Assembly: GCA_048058975.1 (NCBI GenBank)
Contig: JBLLNP010000002.1
Coordinates: 62,001-126,000, forward strand
Direction of reading: 5' to 3'
DNA from: RHLJ01 sp048058975
Lineage (GTDB): Bacteria > Bacteroidota > Rhodothermia > Balneolales > Balneolaceae
Length of the DNA stretch: 64,000 bases
Part shown: piece after piece, positions 7,625 to 16,586 of the stretch
Position numbering within the stretch: position 1 is the stretch's first letter
Layout: each line of letters begins with the position of its first letter
Position numbers and translations under genes: made by a program
The notes under the pieces: model-generated
What the model was told of the DNA's origin: nothing
The model's input: only the letters and a program-made list of their open reading frames with translations
The model's database searches: none

Positions 7625-8294
7625 TATCGCATTAGTTAATGATCAACCCGATCAACTCGCTACAATACATGATCAATTTGAAATTGCTTTAGATGGAAGC
7701 CCTAATTGGAAACTTACACCAATTAAACCTTTTAATGATATCAATGAATATCCAACTTGGATTCTTGAAAATGAAATTACAATTTTAGTACTCGATGAGA
7801 AATTATATGGTGGCAGTTTAGATGATGGGTCACATGTAGATTATACTGGTCATCAAGTAGCAGAGTTAGTCAGAGAGTCCAACAAAGAACTTCCAATAAT
7901 ATCGCTAAGCAATTATGCTCCAGAAGAAGAGTTACTAGAATCTCTCGATAATTTTCATTTGATATTAGGTCAAGATGAGTTTGATAATAACTTTGATAAC
8001 TATTTCAATCTTATCAAAAAACTCTCAGAGAGTTATTTTGAGCAAAACCAAGATAGATTAAACCGTATTTCAGAAATTTCAGAATTAATTGCAAAGGGAA
8101 ATGGAAATGAAGAATTGTTTAAAGAGCTAAACTCTTTGAGGGCAATTCTGAGTTTACCCCATTTTTCATCAGGTATCGAATTTAGGAGTCAAGTACTCGA
8201 TTTGATGGAAGGACAGATCGAAGAAATAGCCGCGTTAAAAAAGGAGATTCAAAAGTATTTAAAAGACTCAGAAGGAGCGAATGATGTGGTTTAG
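7617..8294 (+). CDS. Degenerate response-regulator receiver protein
   Basis: A 225-residue protein starting MNNIALVNDQPDQL, like the first strand and acidic pocket of a receiver (compare LLVDDxPD). A candidate phospho-acceptor D60 lies in ITILVLDEKL, and strand 4 is LPIISLSNYAPEE (S96/S98). The usual strand-5 Lys before Pro is not visible; the place reads HLILGQDEF. From about residue 135 there is a helical, charged C-terminal region with no DNA-binding motif, ending in a coiled-coil-like IEEIAALKKEIQKYLKD. It overlaps the GHKL gene by 8 bp and the HNH gene by 14 bp, so translation is coupled. I infer a partner of the GHKL protein rather than a transcription factor. Confidence 0.65.
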   Translation: MNNIALVNDQPDQLATIHDQFEIALDGSPNWKLTPIKPFNDINEYPTWILENEITILVLDEKLYGGSLDDGSHVDYTGHQVAELVRESNKELPIISLSNYAPEEELLESLDNFHLILGQDEFDNNFDNYFNLIKKLSESYFEQNQDRLNRISEISELIAKGNGNEELFKELNSLRAILSLPHFSSGIEFRSQVLDLMEGQIEEIAALKKEIQKYLKDSEGANDVV

Positions 8295-8937
8295 AATTCC
8301 AAAGGAAGAGGCTCAGCAACCACAAAAAGGAACTTATAGGGATTGGAAACCACTTTTATCTAAAGAAGGAAAAGCCCAGTGTGTTTATTGCACAATAAGG
8401 GAATCAAGTTTTGGGGGGATTAGAAATTACCATGTTGAACATTTCCGACCAAAGTCCTTAGAAGAGTTTAAAAATCTAGAAAATGATATAAAAAACCTTT
8501 TTCACTGTTGTTCGATTTGTAATAGTTTTAAAGGAAGTGATTGGAAATCTAATCCTGAAACGGCAAATGACTGCGACCTTTTTTACTATGATCCTTCCGT
8601 TAAAGATTATAAAGAGATTTTTTTTATTTCCGAAGAAAATGACTTTATAGTTGATGGTCAGTGTGTGTCCTCTAAGTATATGATCAATAAATTATTTTTA
8701 AATAGACCCCAGCTTTTATTAGAAAGAAAAGAAAAAGTATTTAGTGAAAGGCTTCTAAAATTAAGAAATGAGCTTAATGAGTTGGCAAAAAAATTAATCT
8801 CATCTGGCTTATCAAAAACAGAAAAAGGGAGTGAATTTTTAAATCAAACGTTAGATATGCTTACACAATCGGGTACCAGGTTTAGCGAACTAAGGAATTC
8901 AATACCATATTCAGAAGACGATATTCGAAGAAAATGA
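8281..8937 (+). CDS. HNH endonuclease (PtuB/TIGR02646-like)
   Basis: A 218-residue predicted nuclease. A first zinc knuckle CVYC (C34, C37) is followed by the nuclease core YHVEHFRPKS (H51, E53, H54), then a second knuckle CCSICNSFKGS (C77, C80, N81). This is the HNH layout of small defence-associated nucleases such as the PtuB partner of Septu and the HNH partners of some retrons. The remaining 130 residues are helical and give no other domain. ATG codons at 8281 and 8284 are both possible starts. It overlaps both neighbours (14 bp and 4 bp). I infer it is the DNA- or RNA-cutting effector of the operon, with the adjacent methylase a possible source of self-protection. Confidence 0.8.
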   Translation: MMWFRIPKEEAQQPQKGTYRDWKPLLSKEGKAQCVYCTIRESSFGGIRNYHVEHFRPKSLEEFKNLENDIKNLFHCCSICNSFKGSDWKSNPETANDCDLFYYDPSVKDYKEIFFISEENDFIVDGQCVSSKYMINKLFLNRPQLLLERKEKVFSERLLKLRNELNELAKKLISSGLSKTEKGSEFLNQTLDMLTQSGTRFSELRNSIPYSEDDIRRK

Positions 8938-10565
8938 TTAATAAGTCTAAAGGAGCTTATTACACACCTAATATTCTTTCTGATTTTTTAATATCTCATA
9001 TTCTTGAAAATTATAAAGGATTATTACCTTCAAATTTTAAAGTATTAGAGCCCAGTGTAGGTGATGGTCGATTTGTTGATTCTTTTATTAAGAAAAAGGC
9101 TAATTCTTTTTTTTCAAAATTCTCTATAGAGATCATTGACATAGCAGGAGAAGAGCTTGAAAAAGCTGAAAAAAAATTACAAAAGCATTCAATATCCTTT
9201 ATATCTAAACGTACTGATTTTCTTGATTTCCAAGGAAATAAATATGATTTAGTAATCGGTAACCCGCCCTATATTAATAAGAAGCTTTTAAGCAAAGATC
9301 AGATTGAAAAATGCAAAAAACTAGAAAGAGAAGAGATTTTAGATTATGGTGAAACAAAGAATATCTGGCCAGCTTTTTTAATAAAATCGATTGGCTTACT
9401 AAATGAGAATGGGATTTTATGTTTTGTTTTACCAGCAGAATTGCTACAGGTGAACTATACAAAAAAGTTAAGAGAATATTTACTAGACAAATTTGAGCGA
9501 ATAGAAATTTTTGCCTTCAATGAACTAATTTTTGAAGATGAAAATGGAAAGAAAATCGAACAAGATGTAATCGTATTAATTGGGGCAAAAAAATATGATG
9601 ATACACAAGGAAAAGGCGTTTCATTTTATCAAGTAGATAAACTATCAGATTTAGAAATCCCAGGGTACACTGAAAAGAATAGTAACATACATAGAACAAA
9701 GCTTGATAAATGGACCAATTATGTTCTAGAAGATCAGGAGCTAGATTTTATTCAATCCAAAATTGATGAATTAGAACTGAAACCAATTAAGTACTATTGT
9801 GAAAAAGCCGAGGTTGGGATAGTTACTGCTGCTAATAAGTATTTTATTATTTCAAAAAAAAGAGAGCAGAAATATAATCTTGAAAACTATACCCGTCCCA
9901 TTATTTCTAAAGGTGTATTTATTCAGAATAAACTAAGGCTTCTAAAAAAAGATATTAAAAAATTAGAGGAGCGAGGAACACCAATAAGCTTGCTCAACTT
10001 GGATGGAAATGATTCTATTAGTAATTCCAATTTAAAGCGTTACATAAAGATTGGGGAAAGGGCAAAACTAAACCAACGCTATAAAATGAAAACAAGGAAA
10101 AAATGGTATTCTGTTCCTTCTATTTGGGTTCCAGAAGGAGTATTCTTAAAGCGGAGTCATTTATTTCCAAGAATAATTGTTAATAGTGCTAAAGCTTTAT
10201 TTACTGATTCATTCTACAGGATAAATATGAAAAAGGAGTTTAAAATTAGGAGCCTTGCATTCTCGTTTTATAATTCTCTTTCGTACGTAATGGCCGAATT
10301 AGAAGGGAGATATTATGGAGGTGGGGTTTTAGAATTGACTCCTAATGAATTCAAAGAATCTGTTATTCCCTACAAAGAAATTTCAAATGAAGAGTTTAAA
10401 CAGTTAGAAAGTATTTTGGAGAATAGTCCAACTGTTGAATCAATCTTGAATTTTACAGACCCAATTTTATTAGCTGATTTATCTGATTCAGATTTAAAGA
10501 AGTTAGATCTAATAAGAAGGAAGCTTACTGCTCGAAGATTAAAGCAAAGAATACCTACTTCATAA
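8934..10565 (+). CDS. N6-adenine DNA methyltransferase (class I, NPPY)
   Basis: A 543-residue predicted adenine-N6 methyltransferase. The N-terminus GAYYTPNILSDFLI is the block that opens Eco57I/TaqI-like amino-methylases. AdoMet motif I is LEPSVGDG (38-45), and catalytic motif IV is NPPY (110-113) within YDLVIGNPPYINK. The C-terminal half (from about 270) would be the target-recognition domain, with blocks such as EKAEVGIVTAANKYFII and SSFWxP-like WYSVPSIWVPEG, typical of gamma-type methylases. There is no PD-(D/E)XK motif N-terminal to the methylase, so it does not look like a fused type IIG enzyme. Its start overlaps the stop of the HNH gene (ATGA). It is the last gene of the operon and ends 17 bp from the convergent hisE. 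Confidence 0.88.
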   Translation: MINKSKGAYYTPNILSDFLISHILENYKGLLPSNFKVLEPSVGDGRFVDSFIKKKANSFFSKFSIEIIDIAGEELEKAEKKLQKHSISFISKRTDFLDFQGNKYDLVIGNPPYINKKLLSKDQIEKCKKLEREEILDYGETKNIWPAFLIKSIGLLNENGILCFVLPAELLQVNYTKKLREYLLDKFERIEIFAFNELIFEDENGKKIEQDVIVLIGAKKYDDTQGKGVSFYQVDKLSDLEIPGYTEKNSNIHRTKLDKWTNYVLEDQELDFIQSKIDELELKPIKYYCEKAEVGIVTAANKYFIISKKREQKYNLENYTRPIISKGVFIQNKLRLLKKDIKKLEERGTPISLLNLDGNDSISNSNLKRYIKIGERAKLNQRYKMKTRKKWYSVPSIWVPEGVFLKRSHLFPRIIVNSAKALFTDSFYRINMKKEFKIRSLAFSFYNSLSYVMAELEGRYYGGGVLELTPNEFKESVIPYKEISNEEFKQLESILENSPTVESILNFTDPILLADLSDSDLKKLDLIRRKLTARRLKQRIPTS

Positions 10566-10582
10566 GGCTTATTATATTAATC

Positions 10583-10921
10583 TCACTCCCCAATATGCTT
10601 ATGATTGCCTTTACTGTGGCGTTTGCGGAGGGTTTTTACCACTTTGTGCATGGGGATTTCCTTTTCGGCGAGCAGCAGCATTAAGTGGAACATGAGGTCG
10701 GCGGCTTCGGCGATGGTTTCTTTCTTGCCTTTATTTTTGGAGGCAATTACCGTTTCAACAGCTTCTTCCCCCACTTTCTGGGCGATTTTATCCACGCCCT
10801 TTTTAAACATGGAGGTGGTATAAGAACCACTGGGCATTTCATTTTTACGATCGTAAATCAGATCCTCAAGCTCTTTGAGAAATTCAAAATCTAATTCCGT
10901 TAACTGCTTTTTAACGCCCAT
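10583..10921 (-). CDS. hisE: Phosphoribosyl-ATP pyrophosphatase HisE
   Basis: A 112-residue cytoplasmic enzyme of histidine biosynthesis, hydrolysing PR-ATP to PR-AMP and pyrophosphate (step 2). The all-alpha NTP-PPase signature is clear: KVGEEAVETVIASKN, where the Glu residues bind magnesium, followed by EAADLMFHLMLLLAEK. The C-terminus KTLRKRHSKGNHKH is typical of HisE. It is not fused to HisI, so the cyclohydrolase must be separate. It is convergent with the methylase gene and not part of a his operon here; hisF lies 6 kb away beyond gltB. Confidence 0.93.
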   Translation of the reverse strand: MGVKKQLTELDFEFLKELEDLIYDRKNEMPSGSYTTSMFKKGVDKIAQKVGEEAVETVIASKNKGKKETIAEAADLMFHLMLLLAEKEIPMHKVVKTLRKRHSKGNHKHIGE

Positions 10922-11029
10922 GAATACTTAGTTGGCTTTGGTTTTTTTTATGCGGTGCAAAGTTCACCAATTTAACTTTGTGAATCAAAAAAACTGTGAA
11001 AATTAATGTTGGGTTTTAAATCCTTAATA

Positions 11030-11537
11030 CTGTCACCCTGAGCGCTTCAATTTTTAAATTAAGGTACACAAAGAAGTCGCGAAGGGTATCAAACCAGGAA
11101 AAGGTTCAAAATCATGAATACCACATTTCTGCGAGATCTTTCCAACCAGGGTTTATAGTTTCAATAAGCGCAGCTTTTTTTGTTCTTCTCCAGCCTTTTA
11201 ATTGTTTTTCCCTTTCTATTGCTCTTCCAATGTCATCGGTATCCTCATAATAAACCAGTTGATGTAAATTGTACTTGCTGGTATAACCTTTGCGTAGCTT
11301 CTTTTTGTGTTCATACACTCGTCTTTCCAGATCATTGGTCACTCCTACATAGAGCATTTTGGAAGAGTTACTGAGAATATATACATAATAGGTTTTAGAC
11401 ATATTTGTAAGACCTATTAAAGACTTTAGTCTTACAAAAAAATATTTTCAGATTAGTTCAGGTACCTTGATTTAGTTTGATACCCTTCGCGAGGAGATGC
11501 TGAACTCCAAGAAAACTCTGGGCGCTCAGGGTGACAG
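11030..11537. mobile_element. GIY-YIG inverted-repeat element 1
   Basis: The GIY-YIG gene at 11112-11402 lies between inverted repeats. CTGTCACCCTGAGCGC (11030-11045) matches GCGCTCAGGGTGACAG (11522-11537) exactly, and CGCGAAGGGTATCAAAC (11078-11094) matches GTTTGATACCCTTCGCG (11475-11491) exactly. The unit contains nothing else. The right end is duplicated downstream (11578-11693). The layout parallels the second element at 16587-16990. I infer a small mobile or REP-like unit that carries its own nuclease. Confidence 0.6.
11112..11402 (-). CDS. GIY-YIG single-domain endonuclease (URI/UPF0213 type)
   Basis: A 96-residue protein that is almost entirely one GIY-YIG nuclease domain. The signature strands are YYVYILSN (5-12) and MLYVGVTNDLERR (16-28). 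The catalytic Arg is about R27, and the metal-binding Glu is about E65 in AIEREKQLKGWRRTKK. The end INPGWKDL is typical of the stand-alone family. Such proteins cut DNA one strand at a time, but most have no known role. It shares length and layout with the 16667 gene, yet the two differ clearly in sequence. It lies alone between inverted repeats, which suggests a role in moving or maintaining that repeat rather than in DNA repair. Confidence 0.88.
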   Translation of the reverse strand: MSKTYYVYILSNSSKMLYVGVTNDLERRVYEHKKKLRKGYTSKYNLHQLVYYEDTDDIGRAIEREKQLKGWRRTKKAALIETINPGWKDLAEMWYS

Positions 11538-11693
11538 TAAATTTGAGTGTGAAATGAATTCATGATGATCCGCCAATGACTTTAGTCTTACAAAAAAATA
11601 TTTTCAGATTAGTTCAGGTACCTTGATTTAGTTTGATACCCTTCGCGAAGAGATGCTGAAGTTCAAGAAAACTCCGGGCGCTCAGGGTGACAG
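11422..11693. repeat. 116-bp direct repeat, two copies
   Basis: Bases 11422-11537 and 11578-11693 are 116-bp copies that I count as differing at only four positions. They are separated by 40 bp of unrelated sequence. Each starts GACTTTAGTCTTAC and ends GCGCTCAGGGTGACAG. The first copy forms the right end of the GIY-YIG element, so the second is a solo end. Together they account for most of the gene-free stretch 11403-11789. Confidence 0.85.
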
Positions 11694-11789
11694 GAAAAGT
11701 TCTAAAAAACGCATTATAACCCACGCAAAGTAATCGCTGTACAATAACAACGAAAACTCTGCTATGGGTGTGGTCGTCCACAGATTTGG

Positions 11790-14700
11790 CTATAACGGAT
11801 TTTCTTTGACATCGTCTTCCACCATTTCCGTTTCACCAATCAGGGAAAGAGGCACAAATTTTTTGAAGTGGGCAGAGGCACTTTCCCAATCGGATAGAAG
11901 ATAGCCGGCTTTGGATGATCCGGTCTCTTTCGAGTAGTCTTCCAGAATCGATTTTAACCTGAAAAGATCAGCTTCTGAAACGGCATCTTCGCCAAGGTAA
12001 TCTTTATTGATTCTGGAGCCGGGGTCTTCATACATGTAGAGTACTCCTCCGGTCATACCCGCACCGATATTGTCTGAAGTTGCTCCCAGTATTACCACCG
12101 TTCCGTTGGTCATGTATTCGCAGGCATGGAGCCCGGTTCCTTCCACAACGGCAGTTGAGCCACTATTACGTACTGCAAAACGATCACCAGCCTGTCCATG
12201 AACATAGAGCGTGCCACCTGTTGCCCCGTAAAGCGCGCAGTTTCCGATAATGGCATTATCTTCCGGTTTGTATTTCGCATTAGCAGGAGGAACGATAACC
12301 GTTTTTCCACCACTCATCGATTTACACACCGAGTCATTGGCCTCTCCAATCAGGCGAATGTCCACATCTTTAGTTTGGAACACGCCAAAGCTTTGTCCGG
12401 CGCTTCCGGTAAAAGTCAGATCAATCTTTCCGGTATAAGGAGTAACCTTGGTTTTTTCTCCACGGATTCCCGCAAGACGTGCTTCACTTTGTCGTGATGC
12501 CAGAAAGCCGAAAAGGGTTGCCATTGCCGAACGATCGGTATTAATGATCTTGTATTCACGTTTCGCATCCACATTTTTCTCGATGGATTCTTTTAAATCA
12601 TTAACCAGTTCAGTATTAAGTGGACTGATAGGCTCCGATAAACTTTCGAGTGTCTTTTTTTTGCTGTATGCCGGAGCATTGAGAAAGAAGCCTAAATCAA
12701 GATTGAGTTTATTGATTAGTTCAAGATGCGTTCCATTCATGGTAAGTAATTCTGTATTTCCACAAATATCCTGAAGAGAAGTTTCTCCCATGTCGGCTAG
12801 AATACGTCGTACATCTTCCGCGATGTAAGTAAGGCCTTTTACGATGTGGTCTTTGTGACCCACGTACTTAGCTTTGAATTTAGGATCGTGAGTAGCGATA
12901 CCTCTTGGACAGGTATTTTTTTCGCAAATTCGCGCCATGATACAGCCTTCCGCTATCAACAAGAATTTTCCAAAATCGAATTCTTCAGCTCCAAGGATGG
13001 AGGCAAGTACAATGTCTTTCCCTGTTGAAAGTCCGCCATCAGTCCTCAAAATCACACGATCCCGCAAATTATTTTCAACCAGTGCCTGGTGGGCTTCCAG
13101 CAATCCGATTTCCCAGGGAAGCCCGGCATGTTTCATCGAGCTTAACGAAGCTGCACCCGTTCCACCTTCGCCTCCCGAAACCTGAATGGAATCGGCTCCG
13201 GCTTTGGCAACACCTACCGCAATGGTACCGATGTTTACTCCGGCTACCAGCTTTACACTTACTTTTCCTTTAGGATGGATTTGTTTCAGATCATTGATGA
13301 GCTGCTTCAAATCTTCAATACTATAAATATCATGCAGCGGTGGAGGAGAGATAAGGTCAAATCCGGGATTCGCGTATCGCGCTTTGGCGATTTCAGCATC
13401 CACTTTAAGCCCCATTAACTGGCCGCCTTCACCGGGTTTTGCACCCTGGCACACTTTAATCTGGATTTCTTCTCCGGAAACAAGGTATTCGGCTGTAACA
13501 CCAAACCGACCCGAAGCAATTTGCTTAACCGAAGCTCCGATTCCTTCTTTAAAATAATACGGGTTCTCACCGCCCTCACCGCTGTTGCAACGTCCGCCGA
13601 TTTCTTTCATAGCGAGGAAAATATCCCGCTGGGATTCCGCACTGATTGCCCCGAACGACATCGCTCCGGAGCCGAAGGTTCTCAAAATATGATCAACAGC
13701 TTTAACACTGTTTAGATCAACGGGCGCATCTGATTTTTTTACGTTGAAAAGATGGCGTAAAGCAACCGGTTCGTCTTCCAAACCAAGTTTCAGGTATTCG
13801 TCATAAAGCTCCATATCATTCAAATCGAGTCCCGTTTTTTGGACTAAATCATGAATAACTTTTGTGCGGGAGCTGGTCATAGAATGCTTTTCACCCATAG
13901 CTCCACGAGCATGTTCTTTATACTGAAAACTTTTGATGGGCTTAAAATCGTCGCCGGAATCTTTAGAAACTTCTTCAGTTCGTTTCAACACCATTTCAGC
14001 AATCTGTTCGATTTCTAAACCGCTAATCGGGCTTTGGATTCCGGGGAAATATTCGTCAATAACTCCGTGTCCAAGTCCAAGGGCAGAATACAGCTTGGCA
14101 CTTTGATAACTGCGTACAACGGAGATACCGGATTTTGCCATAATCTTAAGCAATCCGCTTTCCAGTGCCTTCAGGTAATTCCGTTCTTTAGTATCAGCAT
14201 CCAAATCTTTGAGCGCACGGTTTTCATCATTACGGGCTACGTCAAGAGCCAAATAAGGGCACACTGCCTGCGCTCCAAAACCAATCAGGCAGGAAGCGTG
14301 ATGTGTGCTTTTTACTTCTCCGGTGTCAACAATAACCGCAGCATTCAGTTTAAGTCCTTCATCATTTAATGAGTTAACCACGCGGCGAAGCGTAAGCAAA
14401 CTTGGAAGAGGAATATGCTCCGGACTAGCTGCACGGTCAGACAGAATTAAAATAGTATGGCCATCTCTTACCGCTTTAATAGCCTCGTGCCCGATTTTTT
14501 CTAGTCTGGCTTTAAAGCCTACTACTCCGTGCGTTCGCTTAAAAGTGGTGTCGATTACATAAGGTACTACGCGATCCAGTTCGGTACGATTTGCGATGCA
14601 AGAGTACACGTAATCCATCTGTGCAAGGCTTAGAAACGGACTTTTGATTTCATAAGCAGGAGCAGGAGGGATCAGTTCTTTCGGCTCAAAAATATTCGGT

Positions 14701-16229
14701 TTTTTGCCCAGATACACGGTCAGGTCGGTTACAATCTTTTCCCGGATATAATCGAGTGGTGGATTGGTAACTTGAGAAAAATTCTGGAAAAAGAAATCGA
14801 AAAAAGGACGTGGCTCGGTAGAGAGAACGGCAAGCCGTGCCGTATCGCCCATCGATCCGATAGGTTCTTTCCCGGTTTCCGCCATCGGGTAGATGATCTT
14901 CGAAAGGTCTTCATCAGTAAAAGAAAACAAAGATTTTTTATCCTCAAACCGATCTTTGATGTCTTCAACCTTTTCGGGAATCAGCTGAACCCGGGCATCG
15001 AAAGGAGCATCGTGGTTTTCTCTGGAATGACTTGGGTCTCTGAATAGTACATTTCCACTTGCCAAATCTACGGTTACTCCACGACCAGCGTATAAGGTTC
15101 CCTTAGCTTCGATCTTGCTTTCATCCAAGTTGAACGTCCCCGCTTCAGAAGAAAGGTAGAAGTGGTCTTCAGTTCGTGCCCACCGGCAAGGTCGAAACCC
15201 ATTTCGATCGAGACGAGCGCCAATAGTGTAACCGTTTGCATAGGTGATGAGTGCCGGACCGTCCCAAGGCTCCATCGCACGGCTCCAGAATTTATAGAAC
15301 TTATTTCCCTGGGTAGCAGGAGGCATACAAATCGCCAGGATATCTTCCACATTAGGAATACTGCTTCGATAGCGCAACGCTTCAACCATTTCATTCAGGC
15401 TGCCAGAGTCACTGATTCCTTCCCGGGTAAGAATTTCATTTTTTTCCGCGCCAATCATTTTTTCACGGGATTTTGCCCACGATCGGTTTCCAGCAATCGT
15501 ATTGATTTCCCCATTATGCCCGATTAATCTGAAAGGCTGGGCTTTATCCCAGGAGGTAGTAGTGTTGGTACTGAACCTACGGTGGAAGAGACAAAAGCGG
15601 GTAGTGTATTCCGGATTCTTCAAATCCAGATAAAACTCTTCCAGTGCATACGACTGGGTTAGCGCTTTATATACAATCGTCTTGGCTGATAAGGAAGTAA
15701 AGAATAAACTGTCTTCTAGCTTACTGTTAAATAGCTTCGATTTTGTAAGCTGTTTCGCGGTGTATAAACGCTTATCAAATGAAAGCATAGTTTTAGCACG
15801 GGGCGGACGTTTAATTACAGCATGTACAATTACGGGGACGCTCTCGGCCGCACTTTTCCCAAGTATTTCTCTATTGATGGGTACATCTCTGTATTCCAGT
15901 ACATCAAGTCCAAAGAGAGCGAATGTGCTTTCAAAAATCTTGAGGGCTTTTTGTTGTTTAGATCGATCCCGTGAAAGAAAAAGGGTAGCCACGGCTACGG
16001 TGTCTTGCTCATAGCCAAACATATCGAATGGAATATCGGTCATAATACCGGCTCCATCTCCGGTAAGTCCGTCTGCCGCGCATGCTCCCCGGTGTTCCAC
16101 ACAACGAAGAGCATGAAGTCCCTGCAGCAAATGTTCGTTGCTATATTCCTGATGTCGGCTTACTACAAATCCAACTCCACATGCCGATCTCTCCGGGCCT
16201 GTGTACCTAAATTTTTTTTGACTGTTCAT
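11790..16229 (-). CDS. gltB: Glutamate synthase large subunit
   Basis: At 1479 residues this is the usual full length for the alpha subunit, which makes glutamate from glutamine and 2-oxoglutarate in the cytoplasm. Domains in order: class II glutaminase starting at C17 (ERSACGVGFV) after a short pro-peptide, up to about 430; a central domain to about 780; the FMN-binding synthase barrel (about 820-1190) with VSGGEGGTGAASLSS; the 3Fe-4S cysteines in CIMARICEKNTCPRG (about residue 1100); and the GXGXG beta-helix at the C-terminus. The start ATG at 16229 places the catalytic Cys correctly. The small subunit gltD is not adjacent: both sides are GIY-YIG repeat elements, so the usual gltBD operon is absent here. 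Confidence 0.96.
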   Translation of the reverse strand: MNSQKKFRYTGPERSACGVGFVVSRHQEYSNEHLLQGLHALRCVEHRGACAADGLTGDGAGIMTDIPFDMFGYEQDTVAVATLFLSRDRSKQQKALKIFESTFALFGLDVLEYRDVPINREILGKSAAESVPVIVHAVIKRPPRAKTMLSFDKRLYTAKQLTKSKLFNSKLEDSLFFTSLSAKTIVYKALTQSYALEEFYLDLKNPEYTTRFCLFHRRFSTNTTTSWDKAQPFRLIGHNGEINTIAGNRSWAKSREKMIGAEKNEILTREGISDSGSLNEMVEALRYRSSIPNVEDILAICMPPATQGNKFYKFWSRAMEPWDGPALITYANGYTIGARLDRNGFRPCRWARTEDHFYLSSEAGTFNLDESKIEAKGTLYAGRGVTVDLASGNVLFRDPSHSRENHDAPFDARVQLIPEKVEDIKDRFEDKKSLFSFTDEDLSKIIYPMAETGKEPIGSMGDTARLAVLSTEPRPFFDFFFQNFSQVTNPPLDYIREKIVTDLTVYLGKKPNIFEPKELIPPAPAYEIKSPFLSLAQMDYVYSCIANRTELDRVVPYVIDTTFKRTHGVVGFKARLEKIGHEAIKAVRDGHTILILSDRAASPEHIPLPSLLTLRRVVNSLNDEGLKLNAAVIVDTGEVKSTHHASCLIGFGAQAVCPYLALDVARNDENRALKDLDADTKERNYLKALESGLLKIMAKSGISVVRSYQSAKLYSALGLGHGVIDEYFPGIQSPISGLEIEQIAEMVLKRTEEVSKDSGDDFKPIKSFQYKEHARGAMGEKHSMTSSRTKVIHDLVQKTGLDLNDMELYDEYLKLGLEDEPVALRHLFNVKKSDAPVDLNSVKAVDHILRTFGSGAMSFGAISAESQRDIFLAMKEIGGRCNSGEGGENPYYFKEGIGASVKQIASGRFGVTAEYLVSGEEIQIKVCQGAKPGEGGQLMGLKVDAEIAKARYANPGFDLISPPPLHDIYSIEDLKQLINDLKQIHPKGKVSVKLVAGVNIGTIAVGVAKAGADSIQVSGGEGGTGAASLSSMKHAGLPWEIGLLEAHQALVENNLRDRVILRTDGGLSTGKDIVLASILGAEEFDFGKFLLIAEGCIMARICEKNTCPRGIATHDPKFKAKYVGHKDHIVKGLTYIAEDVRRILADMGETSLQDICGNTELLTMNGTHLELINKLNLDLGFFLNAPAYSKKKTLESLSEPISPLNTELVNDLKESIEKNVDAKREYKIINTDRSAMATLFGFLASRQSEARLAGIRGEKTKVTPYTGKIDLTFTGSAGQSFGVFQTKDVDIRLIGEANDSVCKSMSGGKTVIVPPANAKYKPEDNAIIGNCALYGATGGTLYVHGQAGDRFAVRNSGSTAVVEGTGLHACEYMTNGTVVILGATSDNIGAGMTGGVLYMYEDPGSRINKDYLGEDAVSEADLFRLKSILEDYSKETGSSKAGYLLSDWESASAHFKKFVPLSLIGETEMVEDDVKENPL

Positions 16230-16546
16230 TATCGCGCTTGTTACTTACATAGAGTGAGAGAAGGTAAATAGCACAAAAAAATTGGGTTTGTCAAACGTTC
16301 AGGGATTCAAAAAATCATCGTTAAAACTAAATAAATAAGGGTTTTTGATGCGTGAGCATGTTGTTCAGAAAATCAATTGGTAGTGTATTCCTGAAACCGA
16401 ATTTGGAAAAGCGCTTTCGGTGTAATAACCGATACATTATTTTTTTAAGTAAAACTTTATAAATAACTAAATAAATAAAATTTCATTTTTTATTAGTTAG
16501 CTGATCATCCAGAACATTTTTTAAACCAGATCAAACCTCTCAATCA
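16230..16546. other. Gene-free stretch upstream of gltB
   Basis: No supported gene. The stretch is A+T-rich with several ATAAATAAATAA-like runs (about 16330 and 16460-16490) and must hold the gltB promoter on the minus strand. I see no convincing -7 TAnnTTTG match, riboswitch or terminator. Confidence 0.5.
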
Positions 16547-16586
16547 GTCATCCCGCACTTCTCATCAAACCTAGCCACACCACCTT

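Noticed and set aside
8934..10565. Methylase as a fused type IIG restriction enzyme
   Set aside because: There is no N-terminal nuclease region before the GAYYTP block and no PD-(D/E)XK motif; the nuclease is a separate HNH gene.
11422..11693. Possible CRISPR-like direct repeats
   Set aside because: There are only two copies, each 116 bp, with one 40-bp spacer and no cas genes. They are duplicated ends of the GIY-YIG element.
12198..16271. Several antisense frames inside gltB
   Set aside because: They are mirror frames of a strongly conserved gene with no recognisable protein features.
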